Positions 1-8,087 of a DNA stretch of 64,000 nucleotides are shown here, one piece after another. Below the pieces are notes generated by a model that ran no database searches, was not told the DNA's origin, and worked only from the letters and a program-made list of their open reading frames with translations. The DNA is from Bacillus sp. FJAT-29814 (lineage in GTDB: Bacteria; Bacillota; Bacilli; Bacillales; Cytobacillaceae), in NCBI RefSeq assembly GCF_001510715.1, contig NZ_LMTJ01000002.1:693706-757705 (forward strand), written 5' to 3'. Positions within the stretch are counted from its first letter, which is position 1; each line of letters opens with the position of its first letter. A program made the translations under genes and the position numbers.

Positions 1-158
1 CGCTTTGTCCGATAAAACAATTGGGCACCAATTTCCTCCTCCAACTCCTGAATTTGCCTGCTAAGAGGCGGTTGGGCGATGTGTAACCTTTCCGCTGCTC
101 GACCAAAGTTTAATTCCTCCGCAAGTGCCAGAAAATATCGGATATGCCTCAGTTCCAT
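1..158 (-). CDS. LysR-family transcriptional regulator, N-terminal fragment
   Basis: The reverse strand reads from an ATG at 158 off the left edge, so only about 52 residues are present. They begin [15 protein letters not shown] and include [18 protein letters not shown], the winged helix-turn-helix typical of LysR-type regulators. A purine-rich ribosome binding site lies just upstream of the ATG. The gene is divergent from the M24 gene at 292, and the operator-like dyad between them starts 24 bp upstream of this start. That is the usual layout for a self-regulating LysR protein controlling its neighbour. The effector domain is outside the window, so the ligand cannot be guessed. Confidence 0.93.
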   Translation of the reverse strand, partial: MELRHIRYFLALAEELNFGRAAERLHIAQPPLSRQIQELEEEIGAQLFYRTK

Positions 159-181
159 ATACGTTCTTCCTTCCTATCATC

Positions 182-220
182 AATACCTAATAGGTATTAA
201 TAGAAGTGATTTTAGGTATT
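182..220. promoter_or_regulatory. Candidate LysR operator (dyad plus extra half-site)
   Basis: AATACCTA-A-TAGGTATT at 182-198 is a perfect inverted repeat. The half-site TAGGTATT recurs at 213-220, exactly 22 bp (about two helical turns) after the first TAGGTATT at 191. A dyad plus an in-phase half-site is typical of LysR recognition and activation sites. It lies between the divergent LysR and M24 genes. Binding itself is inferred. Confidence 0.6.
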
Positions 221-291
221 TCTCTTCATTATTTTGATTTTTTAAAATAAAGTCAAGGGAAGAAAACTTCTAGCAAAGGGAGAATTTATAT

Positions 292-1473
292 ATGTTGAAA
301 CAAGAATTGCTATATAGAATAGGTCGCCTTCAAAAGACACTGGAAACACACTCTATAGATTCCTACATCATCACTGCTGAAGAGGATATCTGGTACTTTA
401 CCAATATTACCTATAAACCGGAAGAACGACCATTTTTTCTCGTTATATCTCCCGATCAACAGCCCGTATTAGTGGTGCCAAAACTCGAAGAATCCCATGT
501 TTATAAAGGAATTATAGATTGTAAGGTTATCACCTATTGGGATTATCCTTCACCGGTTGGAGAAAACTGGAATGAGGTATTGAATGATTTTATTAAAAGA
601 TTTGGAAGAACGGGAATAGAGGACAATGTGAAAGCGGAAGTATTTTTAAAAATCAAAGCAAAGGAACTGGTTCCAAGTCAGCTAATCGTAGAACAACGGA
701 AACTAAAAAGTCCATACGAGCTTGAAAAAATTAGATCGAGTGCAAGGATCTCAGATAGAGCAATGGAAATGATTTTTAAATCCGTTTATAAAGGGGCTAC
801 TGTCATTGAACCATTCGCCTTGTCACGAAGCGTCCAAACCGAGCTCATTCGGACAAAGCAATTTGATCCCATCACGACTTCACTCCTGACTGCCGTTTGG
901 CCAGCACCCATTAGTTCCATGCCACATAGTATTCCCAACTTAGGTGATCGGTTGGGTTCAGGACCGAACGTGGCGATGGCTTATTTTAGAATAAACGGAT
1001 ATGCCTCCGAATGTGAACGAACCTTTTTCCTTGAAAATCCGACAGACGAAGAGGAAGAGTTATTCCACCTCATGATGACTGCCCGGCAAAGGGCATTGAA
1101 AGTTTTGAAAGCCGGGGCGAGAGCAGCTGATGTCGATTCCGAAGCAAGGAATTATCTTATCAAGAATGGATTAAGTGAAAATCTGCTGCATCGAACGGGG
1201 CATGGTGTGGGCCTGGGGAACCATGAGGCACCTTTTATCGCGGAAGGCAGTAATGAAATTTTGGAAGAAAATATGGTGATCACGATAGAACCCGGTATTT
1301 ATATTGATGGAGTTGGAGGTTACAGGCACTCCGACACGATTCTTGTGACCAGGGAGGGGTATGAATTATTAACAACAGCCCCTACAGAACTATCTGATGT
1401 CATCATGAAGAGGCCGAATCCCATAGCTAAACTAAAAGGCAGCCTTATACAAAAATCATTAAAAATTGAATAA
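292..1473 (+). CDS. M24-fold (pita-bread) peptidase-like hydrolase with altered metal site
   Basis: This 393-residue protein has a creatinase/prolidase N-terminal domain (about 1-135) and a C-terminal M24 domain (about 140-370) with RTGHGVGLGNHEAP and ITIEPGIYI. In metal-dependent aminopeptidase P enzymes two Asp, one His and two Glu bind metal. By eye the His (304) and one Glu (333) remain, but the first Asp position is Met 229, the second is Glu 240 (in GYASECERTF), and the last Glu is Ser 347 (in YRHSD). Non-peptidase members such as creatinase use this fold without metal, so a small amidine or amide substrate is possible. The start has an AAAGGGAGA ribosome site. It is likely controlled by the divergent LysR protein. 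Confident on the fold, not on the reaction. Confidence 0.85.
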   Translation: MLKQELLYRIGRLQKTLETHSIDSYIITAEEDIWYFTNITYKPEERPFFLVISPDQQPVLVVPKLEESHVYKGIIDCKVITYWDYPSPVGENWNEVLNDFIKRFGRTGIEDNVKAEVFLKIKAKELVPSQLIVEQRKLKSPYELEKIRSSARISDRAMEMIFKSVYKGATVIEPFALSRSVQTELIRTKQFDPITTSLLTAVWPAPISSMPHSIPNLGDRLGSGPNVAMAYFRINGYASECERTFFLENPTDEEEELFHLMMTARQRALKVLKAGARAADVDSEARNYLIKNGLSENLLHRTGHGVGLGNHEAPFIAEGSNEILEENMVITIEPGIYIDGVGGYRHSDTILVTREGYELLTTAPTELSDVIMKRPNPIAKLKGSLIQKSLKIE

Positions 1474-1482
1474 AATCTTGTG

Positions 1483-1509
1483 GAGAACCGTAGGTGGTTC
1501 TCTTGTTTT
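1483..1509 (+). terminator. Rho-independent terminator of the M24 gene
   Basis: GAGAACC at 1483-1489 pairs with GGTTCTC at 1496-1502 and is followed by a T-rich run (TTGTTTT), ten bases after the stop codon. Confidence 0.8.
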
Positions 1510-1520
1510 AATTAAGCCAA

Positions 1521-1582
1521 AAAAAAGAGTGCCAGTCACTACCCGTATATCGATAAAATACGGGTAGTAACTATGGACTTTG
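1521..1582. repeat. Dispersed hairpin repeat, family A (copy 1)
   Basis: A-run, then GTGCCAGTC, then the inverted pair ACTACCCGTAT (1538-1548) and ATACGGGTAGT (1558-1568). The same words recur at about 49413-49484 and 57484-57556, with partial copies near 13496 and 37064-37107. It sits between convergent genes and may stop transcription from either side. Confidence 0.65.
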
Positions 1583-1638
1583 TTGCATAATTTATCTTCT
1601 CTATTAGTTTTTTATAAAAGAAAATAATAAGGCACTTA

Positions 1639-2958
1639 TTACAATTTATAATAGCTACCTTTGAAATTCTCCACTTCTTTAAAACCGTTTTTCGTATCAA
1701 AGATTATATTTGCGTTTGTTGCAATTTTTTTATAATCAAAATCGGTGTGATCTGTTAGTAAGGCAACTACGTCAAATTCCCCAAGTTTATCGTAATTCAT
1801 CTTTTGAACGGGGATTATTTTCCCCTCCAATGTGAAATTTTCAACATGAGGGTCATAAACCGCAATCTCAGCACCTAACTTTTCTAATGACTCATAGAAA
1901 CGGAAAACCGGAGATTCCCGAACATCGTCAATATCTTTCTTGTAAGCAGCACCTAAGATGGCAATTTTGCTGCCCTTCACTGTTTTACCTTGCAAGTTTA
2001 GAATCTGCATGATTTTTTTAATAGAATAGGAATTCATTCTATCGTTAATATCACCAGCGACTTCAATTATCTGGGTATTGTAATTGTATTTTTTTGAATA
2101 CCAAGAAAGATAATAGGGGTCAACGGGTATGCAATGTCCTCCTATTCCTACACTTGGATAAAACGCCATGAACCCATATGGTTTTGTATTGGCAGCTTCA
2201 ATTACTTCCCATGGATCTAACCCCATTTTGTCACAAATAACAGCAAGCTCATTCGCCAAGGCAATATTTACAAACCGGAATGTATTTTCAAACACCTTCG
2301 CCATTTCAGCTGCTTTCGTTGAACTGACAGGGAATACATTTCCGCCAATAAACAATTGAGCAAGTTCCGTACATCTTTCTGTATGACCGCCAACAATCCG
2401 CGGAGTATTCTCTATCGTATATACTTCGTTTGACGGGTCAATTCTTTCTGGAGAGTAGGCAACAAAGAAATCTTCTCCAATTTTAAATCCTCTGTCTTCA
2501 ATTGATTTAACAATGATCTCTTCGGTTGTAGAGGGATAGGTTGTACTTTCAAGGATGACTAATGAACCCTCGGTGGCATTCATCACAATTTCGTCTGTTG
2601 CGTCTTGAATATAAGACAAATCTGGTTGCTTGTGTTCATCAATCGGCGTAGGAACACAAATAACCATGACATCAACTAATCGAAGTTCAGAAAAGTCATT
2701 TGTTGCTCTTACTTTCTTTTTGTTTACTAATTGTTTCAAAACATCATCCTGGACATCGCCAATGTAATTTTTGCCCGCATTTATACGATTGACTTTTGTT
2801 TCATCCACATCAAACCCAATAACCGAATAACCTACTCTCGCTTTAGATACCATAGTCGGCAGACCTACATAGCCCATTCCAATCACGCCAATAACCGCAC
2901 TTTTTGTCTGTAATTTAGCATGTAACTGACTGTAGTTATTCAGGTCTGTTTCGGCCAT
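1639..2958 (-). CDS. Nucleotide-sugar 6-dehydrogenase (UDP-glucose / UDP-HexNAc dehydrogenase family)
   Basis: This 439-residue enzyme should oxidise the C6 hydroxyl of a UDP-sugar to a uronic acid in two NAD-dependent steps in the cytoplasm. An N-terminal Rossmann motif, GVIGMGYVGLP (24-34), leads into the UDPG/MGDP dehydrogenase N-domain. The middle domain carries SPERIDPSN, and the catalytic Cys 276 lies in GIGGHCIPVDPYYL. A C-terminal UDP-binding domain follows (about 330-430). The length and SPERxDP pattern resemble the WbpA/WecC branch more than the short HasB branch, so the product may be an N-acetylated uronic acid. It starts 16 bp after the glycosyltransferase gene, with an AAGGGGGGG ribosome site, and the two almost certainly form one operon. 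Confidence 0.92.
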   Translation of the reverse strand: MAETDLNNYSQLHAKLQTKSAVIGVIGMGYVGLPTMVSKARVGYSVIGFDVDETKVNRINAGKNYIGDVQDDVLKQLVNKKKVRATNDFSELRLVDVMVICVPTPIDEHKQPDLSYIQDATDEIVMNATEGSLVILESTTYPSTTEEIIVKSIEDRGFKIGEDFFVAYSPERIDPSNEVYTIENTPRIVGGHTERCTELAQLFIGGNVFPVSSTKAAEMAKVFENTFRFVNIALANELAVICDKMGLDPWEVIEAANTKPYGFMAFYPSVGIGGHCIPVDPYYLSWYSKKYNYNTQIIEVAGDINDRMNSYSIKKIMQILNLQGKTVKGSKIAILGAAYKKDIDDVRESPVFRFYESLEKLGAEIAVYDPHVENFTLEGKIIPVQKMNYDKLGEFDVVALLTDHTDFDYKKIATNANIIFDTKNGFKEVENFKGSYYKL

Positions 2959-2974
2959 AAAAAAAATCCCCCCC

Positions 2975-4309
2975 TTATCTTGTACCCCAAGATGTTTTAT
3001 TAATGGTTACTAACGCCCAAACTCGAATCGGAACTAATATGATCATATAAATAAGAGCAAATATCGGAGAAAACAGATAAACCAATGGATTTTTAAAAAA
3101 GTAATAAACTCCGCTAATAAAGGCAACGAGGACCATATATCCTAAAGAGTATAAAACAAAAATCATAGCATATGTTTCTGTCCATTGAAGGAAAGATGCT
3201 GTTAGAGATACGGAAAAAAAGAACCACGTATATCCTTCACCAAGAAGCCACACTAACATAAACGGCTTTTTCCAAGCATGTTTCAAGGAGGCAATACTGA
3301 ATAAATAGGTTGATTTTCCCCAGCGGACTTGTTGTTTAAAAAGTTGTTTTAATTTGTTCGGTACGTCCGTCAGACACACAGCGGTCGATTGATATTTTGT
3401 CTTTCCTCCATATTTCAAGGAGATATCGGTTAACATCCGGTCGTCGCCGACTTCACAAGGAACCCCAGCTACAGTAGGACTTAAAAATTCATCCAAATGG
3501 TCCACAACCATTTTGGCCCTATGCATACTTATGGCACCAGAACAAACCAAAACAGCATTGGTAACGGATTGTGCGCCGCGCCCTACTCGAAATGCTTTAT
3601 CATACACTACGTCTTGCAATCGAGTTAAGAAGTTTTCTTTTGCATTTCTTGCGTTAATATGACCGACGACTGACATGACTTGATCGTCATTAAATGGTTT
3701 TAATAATTCCCTTACGGCATCCGGGAATAGATATCCATCAGAATCAACTAGCATGAAAATATCACCAGTAGCATGTGTAAATCCCCAGGCTTGTGCGGCT
3801 TTTTTCCCTTTGTTTTTTTCAAATTGATGCGTGATGATTTTAGGCAATGAAGGGTCATTTTTCGAATGAATGACTTGTGCCATTTTACTTACTTCAACAA
3901 AAGCGGAATCATCGGTACTTCCATCATCAACAAAGATAATTTCATGAATGGGGTAATCTTGTTGTAGCAAACAAGCTAAACTTTTGTTTACGGATTCGAT
4001 ACTTTCATTGTAATTGGGGATAATAACAGATACCTTATACTCTTTCTTTGGCTCCTGTTTTGCAGGGTTATAAAAATAAGAAACAACCACTTTTAGTAAA
4101 AGGTAGCCGAAACTGACAGTAGAAAAAGCGCCAATCACATATTCCCATGTTTTTTCAGCCCTAACATTGACAAACACCATCCCCGTTAACAATAGAGCAT
4201 ATAAAACAACGATAGTTATTCGAACAAACCAATTTTCCACCACTACAGGCGCTTTCGGTTTCTTTTTACTTTGATATGGCTTGCGTTGATCATTTTCTAA
4301 TTGAGACAT
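2975..4309 (-). CDS. Membrane family-2 glycosyltransferase, HasA/NodC-like polysaccharide synthase
   Basis: This 444-residue protein likely polymerises and exports a polysaccharide from UDP-sugars at the membrane. Two N-terminal transmembrane helices (about 29-48 and 57-79) precede a GT-A catalytic domain with the processive-synthase motifs: VDD at 127-129, DSD at 189-191, GDDR at 288-291 and QQVRW at 326-330. Three or more C-terminal helices follow (about 350-435). GDDR plus QxxRW is the signature of hyaluronan, chitin and cellulose synthases. Its partner dehydrogenase could supply the acidic sugar, as HasB does for HasA. The ribosome site is AAAGGAG. No further capsule genes flank the pair, so this looks like a compact two-gene synthase/export system. 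The polymer's identity is unknown. Confidence 0.88.
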   Translation of the reverse strand: MSQLENDQRKPYQSKKKPKAPVVVENWFVRITIVVLYALLLTGMVFVNVRAEKTWEYVIGAFSTVSFGYLLLKVVVSYFYNPAKQEPKKEYKVSVIIPNYNESIESVNKSLACLLQQDYPIHEIIFVDDGSTDDSAFVEVSKMAQVIHSKNDPSLPKIITHQFEKNKGKKAAQAWGFTHATGDIFMLVDSDGYLFPDAVRELLKPFNDDQVMSVVGHINARNAKENFLTRLQDVVYDKAFRVGRGAQSVTNAVLVCSGAISMHRAKMVVDHLDEFLSPTVAGVPCEVGDDRMLTDISLKYGGKTKYQSTAVCLTDVPNKLKQLFKQQVRWGKSTYLFSIASLKHAWKKPFMLVWLLGEGYTWFFFSVSLTASFLQWTETYAMIFVLYSLGYMVLVAFISGVYYFFKNPLVYLFSPIFALIYMIILVPIRVWALVTINKTSWGTR

Positions 4310-4580
4310 TTTTATCTCCTTTCATTTACTATCTTTAAATATTTTTTGTGATATCAAGCACCGCCTCACTTTGTAACTTTTGGCGCCTTTATCATACCCC
4401 TCCTTTTTCATCAGTTAGTGCATCCTATGTAAATGCATCATTTTTGAAATGGGCAAGTGTTGAGAAAAGGAGATAACGGTAGGAAAGTAATAAGAACAAA
4501 TTATACGTGCATAATTTAGTCCTAGATTTAACGGGTTCTTTCGTCGGAGAAAATGTAAGATTTTTGGGGGTAAATAACTA

Positions 4581-4608
4581 AAAAGGCAACGGGGTGTCGT
4601 TGCCTTTT
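4581..4608 (+). terminator. Orphan terminator-like hairpin in the 4310-4700 gap
   Basis: AAAAGGCAAC (4581-4590) pairs perfectly with GTTGCCTTTT (4599-4608). No protein gene ends here: both flanking genes start outward from this gap. It could end a small RNA or act as a leader terminator before the M20 gene. I saw no lysine or other riboswitch signature in 4310-4580, and no convincing small reading frame. Confidence 0.55.
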
Positions 4609-4700
4609 GAGAAGCTAATTCAACAAATATACTGCTTTTTGGGTAAAATACAGTTGTATCTCATTAAGGATAGACAGATAAAATTTTGGAGGGTCTTAGT

Positions 4701-5849
4701 ATGAAGCATTTTACAGAAGAAGATAAGATAAAGATTTTATCTGATATTATTGCGATTAAATCTGTTAATGAAAACGAAATCGAAGTGGCAAATTACTTGA
4801 AAGAATTATTTGCAGAATACGGCATTGAATCTAAAATTGTTCCAGTTACAGACACTCGTGTTAACTTAGTGGCTGAAATTGGAAGCGGAAGTCCAGTCAT
4901 TGGCGTTTCTGGCCATATGGATGTGGTTTCTCCTGGTGATGAGAGCGAGTGGACTTCAGATCCGTTCACATTGACAGAAAGAGACGGAAAATTATATGGG
5001 CGTGGAACAAATGACATGAAAGCAGGTTTAGTCAACCTTGCTTTAGTGATGATTGAACTCAAAGAAAATAATGAACTAAAAAATGGTACTGTCCGTTTTA
5101 TGGCAACGACTGGTGAAGAAGTCGGCGGCGCTGGTTCTAAAAAATTATACGAAGAAGGCTATATGGAAGATGTCAATTATCTATGGGTAGCTGAACCTTC
5201 TCATGACACGATTATTTACTCTCACAAAGGTTCACTTAACTTGCGTGTAACGTCTATTGGCGAAGCAGCACACAGTTCTATGCCTGACCAAGGGTATAAC
5301 GCGATTAATCCATTGATGAAATATCTATTAGAAATAGATGAAAAATTGAATGGCGATGATCGTAAAAATGAAGTTCTAAATAAATTGGTTATGAGTACAA
5401 CTATTTTTAATGCAGGGAACCAAGTAAATTCAGTTCCAGAAAAAGCAGTAGCTGAAATAAATGTGCGTACGATTCCAGAATTTGATAATGATGAAGTGAT
5501 TGACATATTCAAGACAACAGCTGACAAATACAATAAAGAAGGCTCCGATATTAGGGTTGAAGTGACCATGTCATTACCAAGTGTTTTCACTTCAGGACAG
5601 TCTGAAATGATTGAGCTTGCGAAAGAACTCGGTAAAAAACACTTAGGTTTGGACATTTCTGTTAAAGGTTCACCAGGGGTGACAGATGCATCAAACTTAT
5701 TACGTGGTAAAGATGACAACTTCCCATTCATGATGTTTGGTCCAGGCGAAACAAAAATGGCACACAAAACAGATGAATATGTCTACAAAGATTACTACTT
5801 TGCATTCTTCGATATCTATAAAGAGTTAATTTTAGGATTATCGAAATAA
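4701..5849 (+). CDS. M20-family metallo-deacylase (ArgE/DapE type)
   Basis: From the ATG at 4701 (GGAGGG ribosome site eight bases upstream; the in-frame TTG at 4686 lies before that site) the protein has 382 residues. It should hydrolyse an N-acyl amino acid or a related amide using two zinc ions. Visible residues are His 72 in SGHMDVVSPG, bridging Asp 105 in GRGTNDMKAG, the general base and metal pair Glu 139-Glu 140 in TTGEEVGG, Glu 165 in AEPS, and His 355 in MAHKTDE. A dimerisation lid domain lies at about 180-290. The closest named families are succinyl-diaminopimelate desuccinylase and acetylornithine deacetylase. With no biosynthetic neighbours the substrate stays open. It stands alone, followed by a terminator. 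Confidence 0.9.
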   Translation: MKHFTEEDKIKILSDIIAIKSVNENEIEVANYLKELFAEYGIESKIVPVTDTRVNLVAEIGSGSPVIGVSGHMDVVSPGDESEWTSDPFTLTERDGKLYGRGTNDMKAGLVNLALVMIELKENNELKNGTVRFMATTGEEVGGAGSKKLYEEGYMEDVNYLWVAEPSHDTIIYSHKGSLNLRVTSIGEAAHSSMPDQGYNAINPLMKYLLEIDEKLNGDDRKNEVLNKLVMSTTIFNAGNQVNSVPEKAVAEINVRTIPEFDNDEVIDIFKTTADKYNKEGSDIRVEVTMSLPSVFTSGQSEMIELAKELGKKHLGLDISVKGSPGVTDASNLLRGKDDNFPFMMFGPGETKMAHKTDEYVYKDYYFAFFDIYKELILGLSK

Positions 5850-5872
5850 AAAGTGATTTTTTAAACATTACA

Positions 5873-5908
5873 GAGATGACTTCCATTTTTTGGTAATCAC
5901 CTCTTTTT
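5873..5908 (+). terminator. Terminator of the M20 gene
   Basis: GAGATGACTTCC (5873-5884) pairs imperfectly with GGTAATCACCTC (5892-5903), followed by five T residues. Confidence 0.65.
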
Positions 5909-5974
5909 GCTTTGGTTTTGCCAGACACCCTATTTGAATTCAATATGGACTGAATGTTGATTTCACTGTGTTTG

Positions 5975-6170
5975 AAAAATAAACGGAAAAATTCCGGTTA
6001 AATTGGGAAATACCCGTATTTCCCTAAAAATAAGAGGAGTTTTTCCGCTTATATGGTCTAAATCTTTGGATTTTGTCTTATTTTGAGCAGTTAATCGGAA
6101 TTTCTCCGCTTATATCTGCTTCTTTAGCCTCCACTATATACATTAGCCGGAAATTTTCCGCTTATGAATT
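5975..6170. repeat. Array of short hairpin repeats, family B
   Basis: Variants of CGGAAA-TTTCCGCTTAT occur near 5983, 6035, 6095 and 6148, about 50-60 bp apart, in the gap between two convergent genes. A perfect hairpin, GGGAAATAC-CC-GTATTTCCC, sits at 6005-6024 within the array. A related unit lies at 13409-13445. No reading frame or known mobile-element end is visible. Confidence 0.6.
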
Positions 6171-6206
6171 CTAATACTTACACAATAAAGGGGTTTTCAA
6201 CTGTCA

Positions 6207-6911
6207 TTAGTTACATGATTTCACAAATTCTATAAACAATTTAAAATGATGATCGTCAAACTGGTAGATGAACTCAGGATGCCATTGAACGGCTAAGATA
6301 AACTTTTTGGATGGCATGACAACCGCTTCGATCAATCCGTCTTCAGCCCTTGCTGCAGGCAATAGATGTTTCGATATCTCCTTAATTCCCTGATGATGTA
6401 AACTATTTACTTTCAGAGAATCTGTTTGAAAAATAGGATAAAGCGCGGTATCCCTTTCTATGTAAACATAATGAACGGGTTCCGTGTAGGGCGGCCTTTG
6501 AATATGTTTGATGGTACTACCACTTAGCTGAGTAGGAATATCCTGATATAATGTACCGCCTAACATGACATTAAATAGCTGCAGACCACGGCAAATCCCT
6601 AAAGCGGGTTTATCTAGTTCCACTACATGCTTAAAAAGAGCAGCCTCCATCACATCGCGTTCACTGCAGATTTCCCCGCAAGACTCGTCTTTTTCACCAT
6701 ACCACTCTGGATTGATATCCTGACCACCAGAAAATAAAAAGCCATCAAAAGCAGCCGCTAGTTTTAGAATTGTATCCTGGTCTGTGGTTAACGGTAACAT
6801 GACCGGGATTCCTCCAGCATCCTCGATCCCTTTCATATACCCAGGCAGCATCCAATAGCTGTCCTTATCTTTATCATACAAGGGTAATACACCAATCATC
6901 GGTTTCTCCAT
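6207..6911 (-). CDS. Class I glutamine-amidotransferase-like hydrolase (peptidase C26, PuuD-like)
   Basis: This 234-residue protein matches the gamma-glutamyl-gamma-aminobutyrate hydrolase family. Family members cleave gamma-glutamyl amides in the cytoplasm, as in putrescine breakdown. The oxyanion segment FSGGQDINPEWYG (60-72) is present. The nucleophile is Cys 107 in LGICRGLQLFN, and the His/Glu pair is His 211-Glu 213 in VQWHPEF. Length and motif spacing match the family. No other polyamine genes are nearby, so the natural substrate is uncertain. The start has a GGGGGAG ribosome site. It is divergent from the CDF exporter, and an imperfect PerR/Fur-type box lies 53 bp upstream of its start. 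Confidence 0.88.
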   Translation of the reverse strand: MEKPMIGVLPLYDKDKDSYWMLPGYMKGIEDAGGIPVMLPLTTDQDTILKLAAAFDGFLFSGGQDINPEWYGEKDESCGEICSERDVMEAALFKHVVELDKPALGICRGLQLFNVMLGGTLYQDIPTQLSGSTIKHIQRPPYTEPVHYVYIERDTALYPIFQTDSLKVNSLHHQGIKEISKHLLPAARAEDGLIEAVVMPSKKFILAVQWHPEFIYQFDDHHFKLFIEFVKSCN

Positions 6912-6963
6912 CTAGTATTCACTCCCCCATTATGTACCTTCCGAAAAAAACATCTATTATACT

Positions 6964-6978
6964 ACATAATTATTATAA
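6964..6978. promoter_or_regulatory. Imperfect PerR/Fur-type box upstream of the C26 hydrolase
   Basis: Twelve of fourteen positions match the 7-1-7 inverted repeat TTATAAT-N-ATTATAA; the right half is perfect. The AT-rich setting makes chance matches possible, but a perfect copy lies 143 bp away at the divergent gene. Confidence 0.35.
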
Positions 6979-7040
6979 TATTGATACGTCACTTAGGGAC
7001 AAGGAAAAATTCTTGGCAGCGGTAAGTGATTTTGATACTT

Positions 7041-7121
7041 ATTCTCAATTATAATAATTAATTCTCAATTAGATTGACAAGTAACATGGTTTTATCTATA
7101 ATAAATTTATAATAATTATAA
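7041..7121 (+). promoter_or_regulatory. Sigma-A promoter with direct repeats and a perfect PerR-type box
   Basis: TTGACA (7074-7079), a 17-bp spacer and TATAAT (7097-7102) form a consensus promoter. ATTCTCAATTA occurs twice just upstream (7041-7051 and 7061-7071, 20 bp apart). TTATAAT-A-ATTATAA at 7107-7121 matches the Bacillus PerR box at every position and covers the expected transcription start. This predicts metal- or peroxide-responsive repression of the CDF gene. Confidence 0.7.
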
Positions 7122-7138
7122 TTTAGGGAGTGTACAAT

Positions 7139-7990
7139 GTGAGGAATGATACTGTTAAATATAAAAAAAATATGAAGCTTTTTATTTGGGCTGCTTCCTT
7201 AACCCTATTTTTTGCCTTCATTGAAATCCTCTATGGATTCATTTCAGGCTCTCTGATGATGATGGGCGATGGTGTTCACATGGGGTCAGACGCTTTCTCA
7301 TTGATTCTTTCCCTAATCGCAACCATCATGGCCACAAAAGCAGCCACGAAAAATAAAACTTTTGGATACAAGAGATTTGAACCCATCGCGGCATTTATTA
7401 ATGGTTTAACGTTAATCATTATCCCTATATTTATCATCACAGAAGCCGTAAGCCGTATGATTCATCCAATCGACATCATCCCTAACCAAATGTTAATCGT
7501 CGGTACGATTGGTTTAGTGATAAATGGAATCGTTGGTTTAATTTTGACTAAGGCCAATTCTAATTTAAATGTAAAAAGTGCACTGCTTCACGTTTTAGCG
7601 GATTTATTTACGAGTGTGAGTGTTGTCATTGCAGCATTGGGGATTAAATACTTTGGGGCAACATGGTTAGACCCAATTGGAAGTATATTGGCATCACTCA
7701 TCATTATTGCGGGTGGATTCAAAATTACAAAGGAATCTTTAAATATATTAATGGAAGGCACACCAAAAGGGTATTCCGTGGATGAAATTGAAAAGTTGGT
7801 TAAAGATGTGGAAACAAATCTAACCGTTAACGATATTAAAGTTTGGTGTATTAATGAGGCGGAAATATTTGCTGCCATTCATGTGAATACTACATCAGAG
7901 AATAATAACAAACTACTAAATACCATCAGAAAAAAAATAGAAACCAATATAAACATCCCAGCAAAAAACATTTACGTAAACATAAATTAA
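7139..7990 (+). CDS. Cation diffusion facilitator (CDF) metal exporter
   Basis: I take the GTG at 7139, which has AGGGAG eight bases upstream, rather than the GTG at 7130 that overlaps that site; this gives 283 residues. CDF proteins export divalent metals (Zn, Co, Mn or Fe) from the cytoplasm in exchange for protons, usually as dimers. Six transmembrane helices fit about residues 10-195. The metal-site motifs are DGVHMGSDA in helix 2 and HVLADLFTSV in helix 5. A cytoplasmic ferredoxin-like domain follows (about 205-283). The consensus promoter carries a perfect PerR-type box, which points to iron or manganese efflux rather than a housekeeping zinc role. That part is inference. Confidence 0.9.
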   Translation: MRNDTVKYKKNMKLFIWAASLTLFFAFIEILYGFISGSLMMMGDGVHMGSDAFSLILSLIATIMATKAATKNKTFGYKRFEPIAAFINGLTLIIIPIFIITEAVSRMIHPIDIIPNQMLIVGTIGLVINGIVGLILTKANSNLNVKSALLHVLADLFTSVSVVIAALGIKYFGATWLDPIGSILASLIIIAGGFKITKESLNILMEGTPKGYSVDEIEKLVKDVETNLTVNDIKVWCINEAEIFAAIHVNTTSENNNKLLNTIRKKIETNINIPAKNIYVNIN

Positions 7991-8013
7991 TCATGTGATG
8001 GGACAGTAAAAAC

Positions 8014-8052
8014 GGGGCCAGTCCCCCAAAATTAGAACAGGAGACTGACCCC
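8014..8052 (-). terminator. Terminator-like hairpin for the YdeI-like gene
   Basis: GGGGCCAGTCCCC (8014-8026) pairs with GGAGACTGACCCC (8040-8052). The T-rich tail appears on the reverse strand, so it serves the gene ending at 8088. It may also be a dispersed repeat. Confidence 0.6.
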
Positions 8053-8087
8053 AAGAATCATATTCGAATGTTTAAACCACTTATACG

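Noticed and set aside
4310..4700. Lysine or cyclic-di-GMP riboswitch before the M20 gene
   Set aside because: The conserved core words of those classes were not found.
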